The notes: generated from the sequence alone by a model not told the origin. 64,000 nucleotides of DNA from Rhizophagus irregularis (GCF_026210795.1 NC_089443.1:248001-312000); one strand, 5' to 3'; numbered from the stretch's first letter, positions 1 through 11,090 are shown. Numbers and translations are program-made.

Positions 1-220
1 TGAGTAATAATGCAAACTAACATATTTTATCGATACGCAGTATATTATAATCAGTATATAAATTTGTTATACTTGCACCTGCAAATTTTCCATATAACTT
101 AGATAGACTTTCAGTATACTTTTTTTATAGTCCGAAACATAAGCATAACAACACTTCAACTCCAAATTAGGGAATATTAAATTCTAAGATCTTGTGTAAC
201 TATCAAATTTTCATTTTTTG

Positions 221-700
221 AAACGCCAAAATGAAGTTTTCATGTCTATAATAATTAGTTATTAAATAATACTATAGTATAAGTATTTAATTAATCTTAA
301 CTCAGTCCCACAGTCCAAATAAACTCAGACAGTCGATAGTCTCCCTAGTTCCCATGGGTTTACATATGAAAACGCCAAAATGATACTTTAATCTCTATAA
401 TAATTAGTTATTAAATAATACTATAGTATAAGTATTTAATTAATCTTAACTCAGTCCCACAGTCCAAATAAACTCAGATAGTCAATAGTCTCCCTAGTTT
501 CCACAGGTTTACATATGAAAACGCCAAAATGATACTTTAATCTCTATAATAATTAGTTATTAAATAATACTATAGTATAAGTATTAAACTCAGATAGTCA
601 ATAGTCTCCCTAGTTCCCACAGGTTTACATATGAAAACGCCGAAATGAAACTTTAATCCTATAATAATTAGTTATTAAATAATACTATAGTATAAGTATT
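221..700. repeat. Tandem repeat, ~149 bp unit, four copies
   Basis: The marker AACGCCAAAATGA recurs near 222, 371, 520 and, as a variant, 635. Each is followed by the same AT-rich block containing TAATACTATAGTATAAGTAT and a CTCAGTCCCACAGTCC segment. The spacing is about 149, 149 and 115 bp; the last copy lacks roughly 35 bp of the unit. No coding potential is visible. Confidence 0.85.
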
Positions 701-1207
701 TAATTAATTTTGTTATGTATATCCTAGTACACTCAAGAGATACCAATACCATTTCTAAACTATATATTAAAAATAAATTTAGCTTGGATAAAAATTTTTA
801 ATAAATTTATTTAATTAACAATAATAAAAGCTTTAATAATATGGGAATATTGTACAATATCATATAATCTTTAATTATATGGTTTATAGGGAGTAAATCA
901 TATTAACTATGTACTATAAGCCACAATTATACATATTAGTCATCATTAAATCAATTAATATTACTAGTTTAGGTTAAATAACTTATAAATTAATTGTGAC
1001 TCATAGATAATCTTGATTTTTTTAAACTATTTTATTATTATTCACTATGTATCTATGTATTCAAAGGGTTTTAAAAAATATATAAATACCCTTGATTTCC
1101 TCAAGGAAAAAATCAAAAACCAAATTTATTTTTCAAATCTTACAAATCTTACAAAACTTTTACAATCACCTATATTTCAATTCAAATTTATAACTTACAA
1201 TTACAAA
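701..1207. other. AT-rich stretch, possible promoter near 1080
   Basis: I see no gene here. A TATA-like TATAAATACC lies at 1081-1090, about 120 bp upstream of the ATG at 1208. The C/A-rich, G-poor stretch between them looks like a fungal 5' untranslated leader. The promoter is inferred only from this arrangement. Confidence 0.25.
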
Positions 1208-1675
1208 ATGTCTTATCATTTGTGTCCAAATACTATCAATACTATCTTAAATGAATTTCCTATCAACAAATGTTACAATAATCCTTTACCTATCATTGAA
1301 ACATCTCAACCTTATTTACCATTACTTACTGGACTTTTTTACATTCTTTTTATAATTCTCCTCATATATACCAACATTCTCACTAATACAATTGTCCTGA
1401 TTCTTCACTTATTAAAATTTGTGTGCACCATAATCATTTCTCTCAACCAACTCCCTTCTCTTCCTTCATATCTATTTAATATATTTTATTCTTTTAAACA
1501 TTTATTATTATCAATTCTTTTTCGTATTTTATTTACATTATTATCTATTCTTCTTCATTTTCTTTATTTATTCAATTGCATAATTCAGATTCTCATCTTT
1601 TCTTATTCTCTACTTTATAAAATAACCTATTTAGTGAATATTATTCTCCTTTTAATCTCCCAATATCTTAATTAA
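1208..1675 (+). CDS. Small hydrophobic ORF, unrecognised
   Basis: This 155-codon ORF starts at the ATG at 1208. The frame is open further upstream, from an ATG at 1055, but 1208 fits a TATA box at 1081 and a plausible leader. After about 30 polar residues with two cysteines the protein is almost entirely Leu, Ile, Phe and Tyr, enough for three or four membrane segments. Pro and polar residues separate the hydrophobic runs. I recognise no family. A pyrimidine-rich AT stretch can give such an ORF by chance, and the LTR-like primer-binding site at 2336 raises the possibility that it lies inside a retrotransposon LTR or leader. I am not confident that it is a real gene. Confidence 0.25.
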   Translation: MSYHLCPNTINTILNEFPINKCYNNPLPIIETSQPYLPLLTGLFYILFIILLIYTNILTNTIVLILHLLKFVCTIIISLNQLPSLPSYLFNIFYSFKHLLLSILFRILFTLLSILLHFLYLFNCIIQILIFSYSLLYKITYLVNIILLLISQYLN

Positions 1676-1763
1676 ATAAACTTATATTACGTAGCTTGGC
1701 CCATTGCTTACCAAATATAGCATGGAGACGTAATCTTTCCCCTTTGGTCAACTTGGGATTACT

Positions 1764-1998
1764 TGACCATTCTTAGATAGATAATTTTTACAAGGGGATC
1801 GTTTGCATCGCCCATGAAGCATAGCGATTGGTGTCAGAGAGATCCTTTGTCTTGTAAAAATTTACCCTTTCTTGATCATTTGACCATTCTTAGGTAGATA
1901 ATTTTTACAAGGGGATCGTTTGCATCGCCCATGAAGCATAGCGATTGGTGTCAGAGAGATCCTTTGTCTTGTAAAATTTACCTTTCTTGTGATCATTT
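1764..1998. repeat. Tandem duplication, 117 bp unit, two copies
   Basis: Two nearly identical copies begin with TGACCATTCTTA at 1764 and 1881. Each contains AAGGGGATCGTTTGCATCG and a later GAGAGATCCTTTGTCTTG, so each unit could fold through GGATC/GATCC. The GC content is higher than in the surroundings. Function unknown. Confidence 0.85.
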
Positions 1999-2335
1999 GA
2001 TCTATCTCATGTGATTTCCTTCTTCACATGTGATACCCTTTATTTCATTCCTTTGTTGAGTTCTTTCCTTAATAACTTATCAACTCAACAAAATCCATCG
2101 CCGTTGGTTCCACAATTTTTGTGTCCAAGTTCAATTCTTGGAGGTGATTTTCTTATTAATTAGATTATCTTCTTTTTTTCTTCTTTTATAGGGAGTTCCA
2201 GACGAAATATATTTAGACCAAAAAAAATAAAATATAATATAATGCTATAATTACTGATTCTGCGTCTCAAAATCAAGATGTAAAGTAAGTTAATGAGTTT
2301 AAATTTGTAAATTATTAATTTTTGCAGAAAAAATT

Positions 2336-2347
2336 TGGTATCAGAGC
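2336..2347 (+). other. Candidate LTR-retrotransposon primer-binding site
   Basis: TGGTATCAGAGC is the textbook primer-binding site complementary to the 3' end of many initiator tRNA-Met molecules, as used by Ty1/copia-type elements. A TG...CA LTR could end at CA, 2325-2326. I could not find a second LTR, gag or pol in the window, so this would be a fragment. A chance match is possible. Confidence 0.3.
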
Positions 2348-2409
2348 AGCAGGATGTTTTTTTTTGCCCCCACTTTGCTCATCAAACAAATTTAATTATC
2401 AGGGAAATT

Positions 2410-5311
2410 TTTAAAGTCTCCTAATTTGGTTATTGCATCTGAAAAGGCTATTCGTATTATTGCATATCTTAACAAATCTATGGCTAGATTACATGATGAA
2501 CAAAAAATAAATATTTTAAATATTTTGCGTTACTTCTTCCATTGGAATTCTCATTATTATTGGTATTTTAGTTTATTACAAACAAAATCAGATTTAAAGG
2601 TATTTACAATTATAATTTACAAATACTTTTAGTTAAACATATTTAACTTTATTTCTATATTTTTTAAGTGCTTATTTCTAATTATGCTCCTGAAGAATTT
2701 GATCAAGAAGGTCAAGACGAAGAAATTTACTATTCTGATAAAGAATCTGAAGCATGAAATAATAAGGTTTTGTCACTTGACATTTGTAAAATTATTGATA
2801 ACGAAGTTTGGTGGAAGGAAATTAGGCAATTAAAAAAGCTTTTACTTCCTTTTTGTAGAATGTTAAACAAATTACAAGCAGATAATGCCCGTTTTGCTGG
2901 TTATTTTTATAAAATATGGCAAGAATATTCTGACTAAGATTTAGGGGAAAAAACGATTTCACGTTTGGAAAAACAGTGGCATATCTTTACACATTGAATA
3001 TTTTCATTAAAAGTAATCAATCCTTTTCTTTTGCTCAACTGAGTGAATGGATGATTTACTATTTTTGTGCTTGGTTTAAACGGATGCCTAACACATTATT
3101 AGGAGAATTGCAAAGTTATCAAAAACAAGATTTTCCATTTAATAATATTTCATAAAACAATTTCGACATAGTATATCCCTATAAAAAAATTGGATACGTT
3201 TTTTATAAAGTTTTTATACGATTTTTTTTCCTTAGAAATAACGTATCATAATAGGATACGGAAAAATGCACAATTCCGTATCACTAAAAATATGGTTTGG
3301 ATACGGAATTTGCACGGGATTTATATGGAATTTACATGATTTGATCACTGATTTTATCACGAAATTTATACGATTTGGTCACTGAATTTACTATTTGTAT
3401 TACAGTTTACTATAATTGTATTTACATAAATCTAATTTCACTTTATTAAATTAAATAAAAAATAAAAAATAAACAAAGTACAAATACATTATGAAAATTC
3501 CCTCCTTATTAAAACCAACCTATTGCAACCAAAATTATCTATAAGTTCAGGTTCATTTGGAGTCAAACAACCTAAAAGAACAAAAAAAAAGATTGGAAAC
3601 AAAACCCCCCCTCATATAGTATCTGCAATCGTCCAAGTCACCAAAGGTCAGCATTCCTACAAAAAAAGAAAGAGAACTCCAGAATGTCTGACCTACATAA
3701 AAGAAAAGAATTATGAGGCGTCTAATGAAAAAGAAACCAAAACAACAAAATAAATCCAAAACTGACCTACAAAAAAAGAAGACTCTGAAGCAACAAAACT
3801 GAAACAACCTACAAAAAGAAAAGAATCTGAACCCAACTTACAAAAAAACAAGAAAATTTGAACTGACCTAAAAAAAGAAAAAAATTCTGAATCATCCTAC
3901 AAAAAGAAAAGGACTCCCAAACTGATCTACAAAAAAGAAAAAAGAAACTGAATATTCTCACAAAAAAAATCTGCTGGCCTATGAAATTAAATATAAATAA
4001 AGAAGAAAGGGGAATAAAGAATAAACCAAAAAAAAATATTTTTTTAAAAAGAGGGGTAACGAAGTTAGGAAAGTTAAAAAAAAATTTTTTTTTAAAGGGA
4101 GGACGTCAAAGTTAGAAAAATTAAAAATTTTTTTATAAAGAGGAAATAGAAATAGAAAGAAGAAATTTTTTTAAAAAAAAGAAGAGTGGGAATAAAAGAA
4201 AAAATTTTTTTTTAAGGGAGTGACGAAAAAAAATTTTTTTTCAAAGGAGAGTGACGAAAAAAAAATTTTTTTAAAGTGAGATATGAAAAAAAAAATTATT
4301 ATTAAAAGGGGGTGACGAAGAAAGAAGAAAATTTTAGAAAAAATAACAAAAATAAGACAAGAGAAAGAGAAAGGAAAGGAAAGACAGAAAGGAAGATCGG
4401 AGGTTTATATAAAAAACAAAAAACGTATCATAACAAAACAATAAACAATCATGTGATCTCGTGTTATGATACGGAATTTTTGTAAGATTATCTTCTAAAA
4501 ATATTAAGTTTAAAAATTCCGTATACATTCCGCATGATTAATTTTTTCCGTATACATTTCTTATACATTAGTTTTTTTAAAAAATGTTCAAAAATGAATT
4601 GCTTATTAAATATACGGAATTTGTATACGGAATCTATAGAAACGTACATAAAATGTATACAAAACGTATCCTTTCCGTATACATATTTCTTATAGGGTAT
4701 ATACTTGGCTTTTGGGATTTTGTATCTATGTACACACCAGATTTAAGTGCTTTTTGTACTAAAGTATATGCAATTTGCATTAACACTTCTTTAGTTGAAA
4801 GACTATTTTCTGCTATGGGACTTTTTCACACCAACAAAAGAAATCGTTTGGGCGTATGCATTTTAATATTTTGAATTATTTATTTGTTTTGTACTTTCTT
4901 AAATGTAATTAATTATCTATTTCATTCGGAAAAGGTTTTGCTATGAGTCAAATAAAAGGAGAGTTTCAATGGCAAAAACGATTAGAAAATATTTCACATG
5001 CAAATAAAAAGTTCAAAACCACGAACGTTGTAATTCCAGTAATTCAAGAACAGCAGGAAGATGGAGTATCTGATGATAATGATGATTTTTTTGATCAAGA
5101 CCCTGAGTGTGATATTGAATCATCTCGTGAGTGGAGAAATTTAATAAAAGAATGGATTAAAATGGTGGGTGAAGATGAAAAAATAGATCAGACAGACGAA
5201 GAAAATAGTGAAAATTTAGAACCACTCATTGATCATGTTATGAATTTAAACCAGATTTTGCGTAAACAACACCCACTTACTAACAAAAATGCCAAATGGG
5301 AAGTTAGGTGA
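2410..5311 (+). pseudogene. hAT-family transposase, decayed and split by a DNA transposon
   Basis: Several frames together give the middle and end of a hAT transposase. A helical block lies at about 2426-2630. A core with FCRMLNKLQADNARFAGYF lies near 2760-3160. The carboxyl dimerisation region, with SVERLFSSMG-like and HTNKRNRLG-like motifs, lies at about 4700-4860. An acidic tail is open from 4943 to 5311. The amino-terminal BED finger region is missing, and in-frame stops occur (for example near 2936, 2996 and 3152). A 1.5 kb element at 3177-4697 interrupts the gene. Removing it with one copy of a 3 bp TAT duplication rejoins the same frame across the break. The transposase is certainly non-functional. 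Confidence 0.85.
3177..4697. mobile_element. Non-autonomous DNA transposon, CCCTATAA family, copy 1
   Basis: The element is 1521 bp with imperfect inverted ends that start CCCTATAA and continue through several GTATACGG-like motifs. It is flanked by TAT (or TATAT) on both sides. It carries no transposase. The plus strand is strongly purine-biased from about 3540 to 4400, with degenerate repeats of ACCTACAAAAAGAAAAG, and the ORFs in that part are low-complexity by-products. A nearly identical inverted copy lies at 11198-12721 and a decayed piece at 17742. The target-site length suggests a PIF/Harbinger-like origin; that is inference. It sits inside the hAT transposase pseudogene. Confidence 0.85.
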
Positions 5312-6489
5312 TATATTTGATTTCAAAAAACTTCAGCCTCCCGCATATTTGACATTAATATATTTTGTTAATTTGCAGATGAGACGGAATAAATCAATTA
5401 TATATTTGTGTTGGCTTAAAGAAAATGTCTAATATTCAATGAAAATTATTTACATTTTTGAGTATTCAGTTAATCGAATTGTTTATATAATAGTGATTTT
5501 TGAATATGAAAAAATTTTTTTTTCAAAGAGTTTCTTCATTATATTTTAAATAAAGTGTCATTTTCTTATTGATTAAAAAAAAAAGTAATTTTTTTAATAA
5601 AATTAATTAAAAATCAATTGAACATATTTCTTATATCCAAATGATTTATTGGACATTGTGGACATATGTCCAATTGGATGTCCAATTTGGTATCCAAATG
5701 TTCAATTGGACAGATGGTCCAACACTGATCATGGAGGTAACGAACGGTGTAGTTAGATTCATAGTGTTTAAATGGGATGGATTAATACTGAAAAAAATAG
5801 CCAACAAAAGACAAGTTGTGAGTTGTGACCAAAATTTCCTTGTTAAATTTTTTTTTTACGGTATAAAAATGCTTATACGTTCAGTTACTCCATAAACATG
5901 TAGCTCCTTAAATGTAAATAATTTTTTTTTATCAAAAATAGAATATCAATAATATGATTTTTTTAATGAAATCGATTAAAATAAATTGATAATCTTTTAC
6001 ATTCATAAAATTTTTAAAAATTATATCACATTCATTATTATAATTATTCCCTTTAAATAGTAAAGTTTCTATTCTTTATTCGTAAAAAGGATTTTTATTT
6101 AACGTGACAAAAATAATTTCAATAAATTTTTTATGTTCTTCGAACAAATAATGATTTAAAATTGTATTTTTTAATAATTTAAAAGATTAAATTAATAAAC
6201 TCATTATTGAATCAAATATTCAATTATATTAAAAATTAAAAAAATAGTACTAAACTTCAATTTTAACTTTAAATTGCTCATTCCTCCCATAAGTTTATCA
6301 AATAAAATAATTTAAAGCAAACCAGCCAACTTTTAGAAATTAACAACTAATCAAAAAGTTTATTTTACTTTCATATTTTCATAAAATGTTTGAATAATTA
6401 TATCATTCAAATAAATTTAAAATTTTGTTTGGATTTTTAAACAAAATTTAAATTATTCCTTTGTTCAAAAATGAGCTGGTGACTTAATA
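5312..6489. other. AT-rich intergenic region with duplicated kinase flank
   Basis: I see no gene. At 5660-5715 there is a cluster of CCAATTGGA-type palindromes. From about 5815 the sequence resembles the 3' flanks of the other kinase copies: the block around 5870-5905 matches 29835-29875, and 6085-6140 matches 15490-15540. These shared flanks indicate duplication of the kinase locus together with its surroundings. Confidence 0.5.
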
Positions 6490-7871
6490 TTAGTCGGTCA
6501 ATTTTAGTTTATTCCAATCTTCAATGCTAAATTTTTGAGAAAGATGTTGTGAATAGTTAAGTCGTTTACTGGTAAGCAAATTTTGTGATTTTTTCAGTGG
6601 TATTGAATTTGTAGCCAATTCTGCTAATCGAGCTTTCCATTTATCTTCTATTTCCTGATTAAATGCTTCCTTAAATTCTTTAATTTCCTTAATTTCTAGC
6701 CCATGATCCTTGCTAAGTGAACTTAAATCGTCGATAACTAACATTTCCCATAAATCTGTAAGCTGGCTATTTAATTCCTTAGCCGTTGGACGATTGGTAG
6801 GAATAGGATCCCAACAACGTTTCATTAATTTAGCATATGGTTCAGGTGTATATTCTGGAAATTGTGGACGTTGACCATAACAAATAGCCAAAGCCAAGTT
6901 TTCATCATATTTCCTATCAAAAAAAGGTGGTTCACCACTAATCAATTCTGACATTATCATTCCAAACCCATAAATATCTGCTGCTTCAGTGAATTCTTTA
7001 CCAAGTAAAACCTCTGGTGCAACAAATGGTAAGACACCATATAGTGTTTTGGTTGTAGAACTTTGATCCATAGGACGACACAGACCAAAATCTGAAATTA
7101 CTGATCCGATACTATTATCAGAGTAAATTTTATTCAAAATGTTGCCACTGTGGACTGTGGAGATCCTTATGGCAGTAATTTGAATCATGAACACTTACTA
7201 GTCCAAGGCTAATATTCCAGAGAATAACTTTCCAAGTTAGGTTACTGTGATTTTTTTTAATCATTTTCCTTAGATTACCACCATTTTTGAATTCTGTAAC
7301 AATGGCGTATTCCCCATTTTGCGGATCACGAGTCACTCCATAAATTCAAATAGTTTCAAAGCCACCTGTCTTACTATTCATTTTTAAATTAGAATTAACC
7401 TGCAAAATTTATAAAATTATTTTGTGAATATTTGTTTTTATTCTTAAAAATCTTTTATACGTGAAAAAATTCATTTAATTACCGTACTTCATTCAAAAAA
7501 TCTGGGCTGACATTAATCGCATTCTGAAATTTCTTTACCGCCACTTCCTTTTTATTTTCTCGTCGCCATTCTGATTTATTAAAGTTCCAAGCTTGTTTAC
7601 CTACCGCAATTGGACCATCTTTCCAAATAGCTTTATAAACACTTCCAAAACCACCATGAGCAATAAGTTCAATATTTTCAAGATTTGAGTATTCAATCCA
7701 TTCAATTAATCTCCATGACATTGTTGTATTGAGTTGTGAATTTTGAATAAGTTTATCAAGATTTGAATCACCGCTGGCCCAATGTATAAAATTATTACGG
7801 AAATGTACAGAGTTACACGGTTTACAATAATCAAAATTATCTTTTCGGCCACATTCTTGACATTTATTCAT
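6490..7871 (-). pseudogene. TKL-like kinase, copy 1, broken
   Basis: Exon 1 (7488-7871) encodes the CxxC...CxxC module, a glycine-rich loop (HGGFGSVYK) and the VAVKK lysine. The intron is about 7400-7487; exon 2 follows to 6490. Three lesions are visible against the paralogues. A TGA at 7346-7348 sits where copy 4 has CGA. Three codons are missing before the catalytic loop. A 7 bp direct duplication (ACTGTGG, 7147-7153 and 7154-7160) shifts the frame just after HKDLHS. Downstream the frame stays open with DFGLCRPM, VAPEVL and CWDPIPTNRP and ends in KLKLTD. The donor is also altered (GAA then GTACGG instead of GAG then GTAATT). This was a full-length kinase of about 440 residues, now inactive as one polypeptide. 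Confidence 0.85.
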
Positions 7872-8651
7872 CCTTATTAATTTTTTATTTTAAAACTATT
7901 TGTAATGAGAATAGAATAAATTTAAATTTACGAATTGATTGGTTAGTTAGAAATACTTTATTTATATGAAATAAAAAAGATTTACATAAGGCATGACCAA
8001 CTGAATAGCCAACAATCTTCCAACACGTACACGTTTTTCGACATGTGCTCATCACGTTGTTTCACACACACGGGACGTCGGGACGATCACATTTCAAATT
8101 TTGGGAACTTTATAAGATTTAAATTATAATAGATTTAAATTAATCTTTTTTTTTCAAAATTATGATTTAATTATAAGCAATATAACTCGATTTTTTTTTT
8201 TTAAATTTAACATATATTAGTTTGAAAATTATGTTTTTATTCGTTATAAGAAGTTTTATTATAATTAATTTGTTATTGTACGGAGCGAAGTGTACGACAT
8301 TATAATTAATACTTTAAAGTAAGAAATACTGTATTTGAGATAAAAGTTTTGTTCGCTCTCTAAAGGTGACAAATAAATAATAAACTTGTTTTTCTTCAAA
8401 TTCAAAAAATATTTAGAAATCATTTTTTTTAAATAATCGGAAATTCGGAATAATCGGTTCTATTTTGTCTAGGGAACATTTTGGATATTGTAAGTTTACA
8501 CAAACCAAAAATTATTCTGCAACGCCAATACTAAGATTTGATAGTTATATATACTTCTTGTTTAACTTGTTACCGAATTTTTTTTCTTTACGCACTATGT
8601 ATTAAACGCTCTAAATATTTTTTTTAAATAAGTTATAAGCTTTAATAAATT
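7872..8651. other. Upstream flank of kinase copy 1
   Basis: No gene seen. The AT-rich block at about 8110-8300, with AACATATATTAG and a TTCGTTATAAGAAGTTTTAT stretch, resembles the 5' flanks of the other kinase copies (28555-28690, 32575-32700, 35600-35900). It looks like part of the duplicated unit. Confidence 0.45.
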
Positions 8652-9035
8652 ATGTCTATTAATATTCGAAGAAATTTAGTTTCGTAAGCAATAAATAGAG
8701 CAATTGCGCCAATTGATTATAATATTTATAATAACATTCACAAACGACAAGAATTTATAGAACAAACAAATCTTGTTGATAATTCACTTACAAATGATGA
8801 AAAAACTGAAACAATAAGAATATGTAGTAATTATTATGACCAACAAAAAATTCTTTATAATGAAGGAACGAGAAGAATTTGCGAAAATTGTAATCAAAAA
8901 ATGTTTGGCTATATTATATTGTGTATATTGTATCCGAAATTATTTAAAAGCAAAATTTTTCAAATTGGACATTTGGAAACACAATATTAATGATGTAATA
9001 CAAAAAATGTCAATCAGAGACACTCGATTGCGATG
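8652..9035 (+). pseudogene. Amino-terminal relic of another Rhizophagus-type kinase
   Basis: From the ATG at 8652 the frame reads MSINIRRNLVS, a stop, then a region with IHKRQEF, NDEKTETIRI and YNEGTRRICENCNQ. An extra A near 8900 then shifts the frame to CLAILYCVYCIRNYLKAKF. Further slips follow, giving NWT-G-like and IQK-like pieces. From memory this is the conserved amino-terminal region of a very common Rhizophagus kinase family (linker, CxxC...CxxC module, then an NWTSGN motif). The kinase domain itself is absent. The order of motifs makes the identification reasonable even though several frameshifts are needed. Confidence 0.65.
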
Positions 9036-9691
9036 TAATATGTTAGTATTTTTCAGTGTTCTAATTATCATTTGTAATTTTAGAGATACTTTTAGGATTT
9101 CGTTTTTTTTTTTATGGCTTTTAGTAAAATATATACATAGAAGTTTATGATGCAAAATGATAAAAGTAAATACACGGAAGAAATATTTATAACCAATATA
9201 AAGTTTTATTGTATTAAATATTGTTTGATGTATACCGATATTAATAATTTTATTGATGTTATTTTATTAGTTTTGATAGTAGATAATAATTTTTATATAC
9301 TAAGTACAGGAACTCATCACTAAAAAAAGCAACGGTTTATAGACTGACACTTTATAAGCAACAGTTTATTTACACTTTAAAAGCCAAAGAGATATTTATT
9401 TTCAAATTTTTATTTATAACAAAATTTTTTTACATAAAAATCATAAAGTATTAGTTTCTTAAAATAATGTAAACCCGATTTCTTTAAATTTCTATTTTAT
9501 TATATATTAATCTATTTAAACTATTTAAATAAATTATTTACGTGTTTATTTATTACACCTGGTCCTAAATTTCATTGGTTATACACATGGCGTGGCAGAC
9601 GGACGTTGCATGATATCGAGTCTAACATATAGTAGTCCTTCGGACAATTAACAATTAATAAAAAAAATTTGGATTACAGTAATAATAAAGT
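9036..9691. other. 3' flank of secreted-protein gene, duplicated
   Basis: No gene seen. The block 9110-9300 matches 38795-38935 closely (TACATAGAA, TTTATGATGCAAAATGATAAA, then TTTGATAGTAGATAATAATTT). It is therefore the shared 3' flank of the duplicated secreted-protein gene. About 350 bp at 9305-9650 is specific to this copy. Confidence 0.6.
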
Positions 9692-10225
9692 CTAATTCAA
9701 AGTCTTTAAGCGTCCATCAGTGAGTGCCTGCTTACAAGCTGCACTTAATGCATTTTTATCTCCCTTTTTAATTTGACTTGCAACCGTGCGGCCTACATTG
9801 TTGTTATTCAAGTCCATTGCCTTTTCTCCTGAAGGATTTTTTGGATAATCTTCATGCCGATCACCAAAACCCTTTGCACCAGACACACCGAACTCGAATG
9901 TCAATAGTCCACTCCAGTAACAGTGACGATACGCATCTCCAGAACCGTTATGCAAAGTGGATTCAGGAAAATTATTTTTAGCCTTTGCTAATGCTTCTTC
10001 TGCAAGATCTCTTGCTTTATCGCAATCAAGCGCACGAGTCAGATGAAGTATACTTATACAATAATCTTTTTCTGCTTGATTCCCTCCGATCGAATAGTCA
10101 AAGTAATATCTTGTTTCAAGACGATGAATGGATGTTTTTGGTTCCACTGGAATTGAAAGAATATTGGTAATCACATTTTGAAGTATTACAATTATAAGTA
10201 TTGTTTGATAAATCCAGGTCATCAT
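9692..10225 (-). CDS. Secreted protein with DUF6973-like domain, copy 1
   Basis: The 177-residue protein begins with a hydrophobic segment (about residues 5-24) ending near ILSIP, a likely signal peptide. A variable linker follows, then a conserved region with CISILH, HNGSGDAYRHCYWSGLL, FGDRHE and EKAMDLNNNNVGR. The spacing of the D-A-Y-R-H, D-x-H-E and M-D-L-x-N-N-x-x-G-R motifs resembles the DUF6973 family, known to me mainly from bacteria; that is a recollection. Function is not established. Two adjacent ATGs are possible starts; the second (10222) aligns with the paralogue at 39044-39559. The coding region is intact and single-exon. It lies in a segmental duplication. A secreted role, perhaps at the plant or bacterial interface, is only inference. 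Confidence 0.8.
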   Translation of the reverse strand: MMTWIYQTILIIVILQNVITNILSIPVEPKTSIHRLETRYYFDYSIGGNQAEKDYCISILHLTRALDCDKARDLAEEALAKAKNNFPESTLHNGSGDAYRHCYWSGLLTFEFGVSGAKGFGDRHEDYPKNPSGEKAMDLNNNNVGRTVASQIKKGDKNALSAACKQALTDGRLKTLN

Positions 10226-10275
10226 GGAAACGTTGTTTGATTTTTTTTCTTTGATATAATTTAGCTTTTTTTTCG

Positions 10276-10341
10276 TGGGAAGCCTAGGCTTTTATTTATT
10301 TATTTTACGTAAAGCAGGATAAGGGAAGCCTAGGCTTAAGT
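10276..10341. repeat. Direct repeat GGGAAGCCTAGGCTT flanking ~35 bp
   Basis: GGGAAGCCTAGGCTT occurs at about 10277 and 10324 in the 5' flank of the secreted-protein gene. The paralogous flank at 39625 lacks this ~70 bp interval, so it is an insertion or duplication specific to copy 1. Confidence 0.6.
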
Positions 10342-10462
10342 GTGGGCTTAAATTTATATTTGAATTTCATATATCACATGATCCTTGCAAATAATAATGT
10401 CACAGTACCCACGCATTAAATGCTTTTTTTTTTGGTTAGATTCAATTTATTCCTCCCTGTAT

Positions 10463-10644
10463 CCCTGAAAAAAAAGTCGATCCATTTTCTATATTCCATT
10501 TTTTTTCCGTAAAAGGCTCATATTTCCGGAATTAATAACCTTATATCACAGAATTTATCGATTTATCATTTTCCATGAATGGATTTGTGAAAGGCTCATT
10601 TTACGGAGTTTTTATAGAAATAACAGATAAAATTTTTTATGGGG
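10463..10644. mobile_element. Short CCCT-type MITE, copy A
   Basis: The element is about 182 bp with ends CCCTG... and ...TATGGGG and TAT on both sides. It contains AAGGCTCATATTTCCGGAATTAATAACC-type sequence around 10515-10545. The inverted relative at 46511-46697 shares most of its length. The ends resemble those of the 1.5 kb CCCTATAA family, suggesting the same transposition machinery. Confidence 0.7.
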
Positions 10645-10960
10645 TATGATGCTTAAATCTCGCATTCTGTAACAAAAGTTTGTAAAATAATATACAAACT
10701 TTCTTTAAAATTTTACAGTATGTGTATTTTTGCCTGCTCTGAAGATATTTTTGAATGTCATTTTTGACTTATTTGACAAAATTTTTTTCAGTTTTTTTTT
10801 TGTTAAATCACATGATGTATTTAATTCTTTCCAGAATTAAATGATCGGCATAAAATATCCTAAGCATCACACATGCGGGGCTAGGATTTAAATTTACCCT
10901 TTAATTAATTTATTAATTAGATAAGCTTTATAAGCTTTTAAAAGAAAAAAAATGTAACTC

Positions 10961-11090
10961 CATCAGGAAATTTTTTTCACTTAAAATTCACATGGAAACC
11001 CACATCAAATATTGGCGTAGTTTCGGCCGATGTGAATCCGTGTAGATTATAGAATTCCATATAAACTGACCTACCTAAAAATTTCATAAT
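10961..11090. mobile_element. CATCAGG MITE, partial copy
   Basis: It begins CATCAGGAAATTTTTTTC and continues with CACATGGAAACCCACATCAAATA, matching the element at 17168-17406. The right end is eroded and the middle is shorter. Confidence 0.6.

Noticed and set aside
2085-2155. Possible tRNA-like sequence (CCAAG-TTCAATT-CTTGG arm)
   Set aside because: A T-arm-like stem is present, but no acceptor stem, D-arm or A box can be paired around it.
3523-3807. ORFs on both strands in the 1.5 kb element (also 11443-11703 and 12111-12389)
   Set aside because: Low-complexity products of the purine/pyrimidine tract. The minus-strand frame recurs only because the element is duplicated.
5641-5895. 84-codon plus-strand ORF
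   Set aside because: Composition follows a CCAATTGGA palindrome cluster and a kinase-flank duplication; no paralogue support.
9778-10170. Plus-strand ORFs opposite the secreted-protein gene (also 39130-39372)
   Set aside because: Antisense to a well-supported gene.
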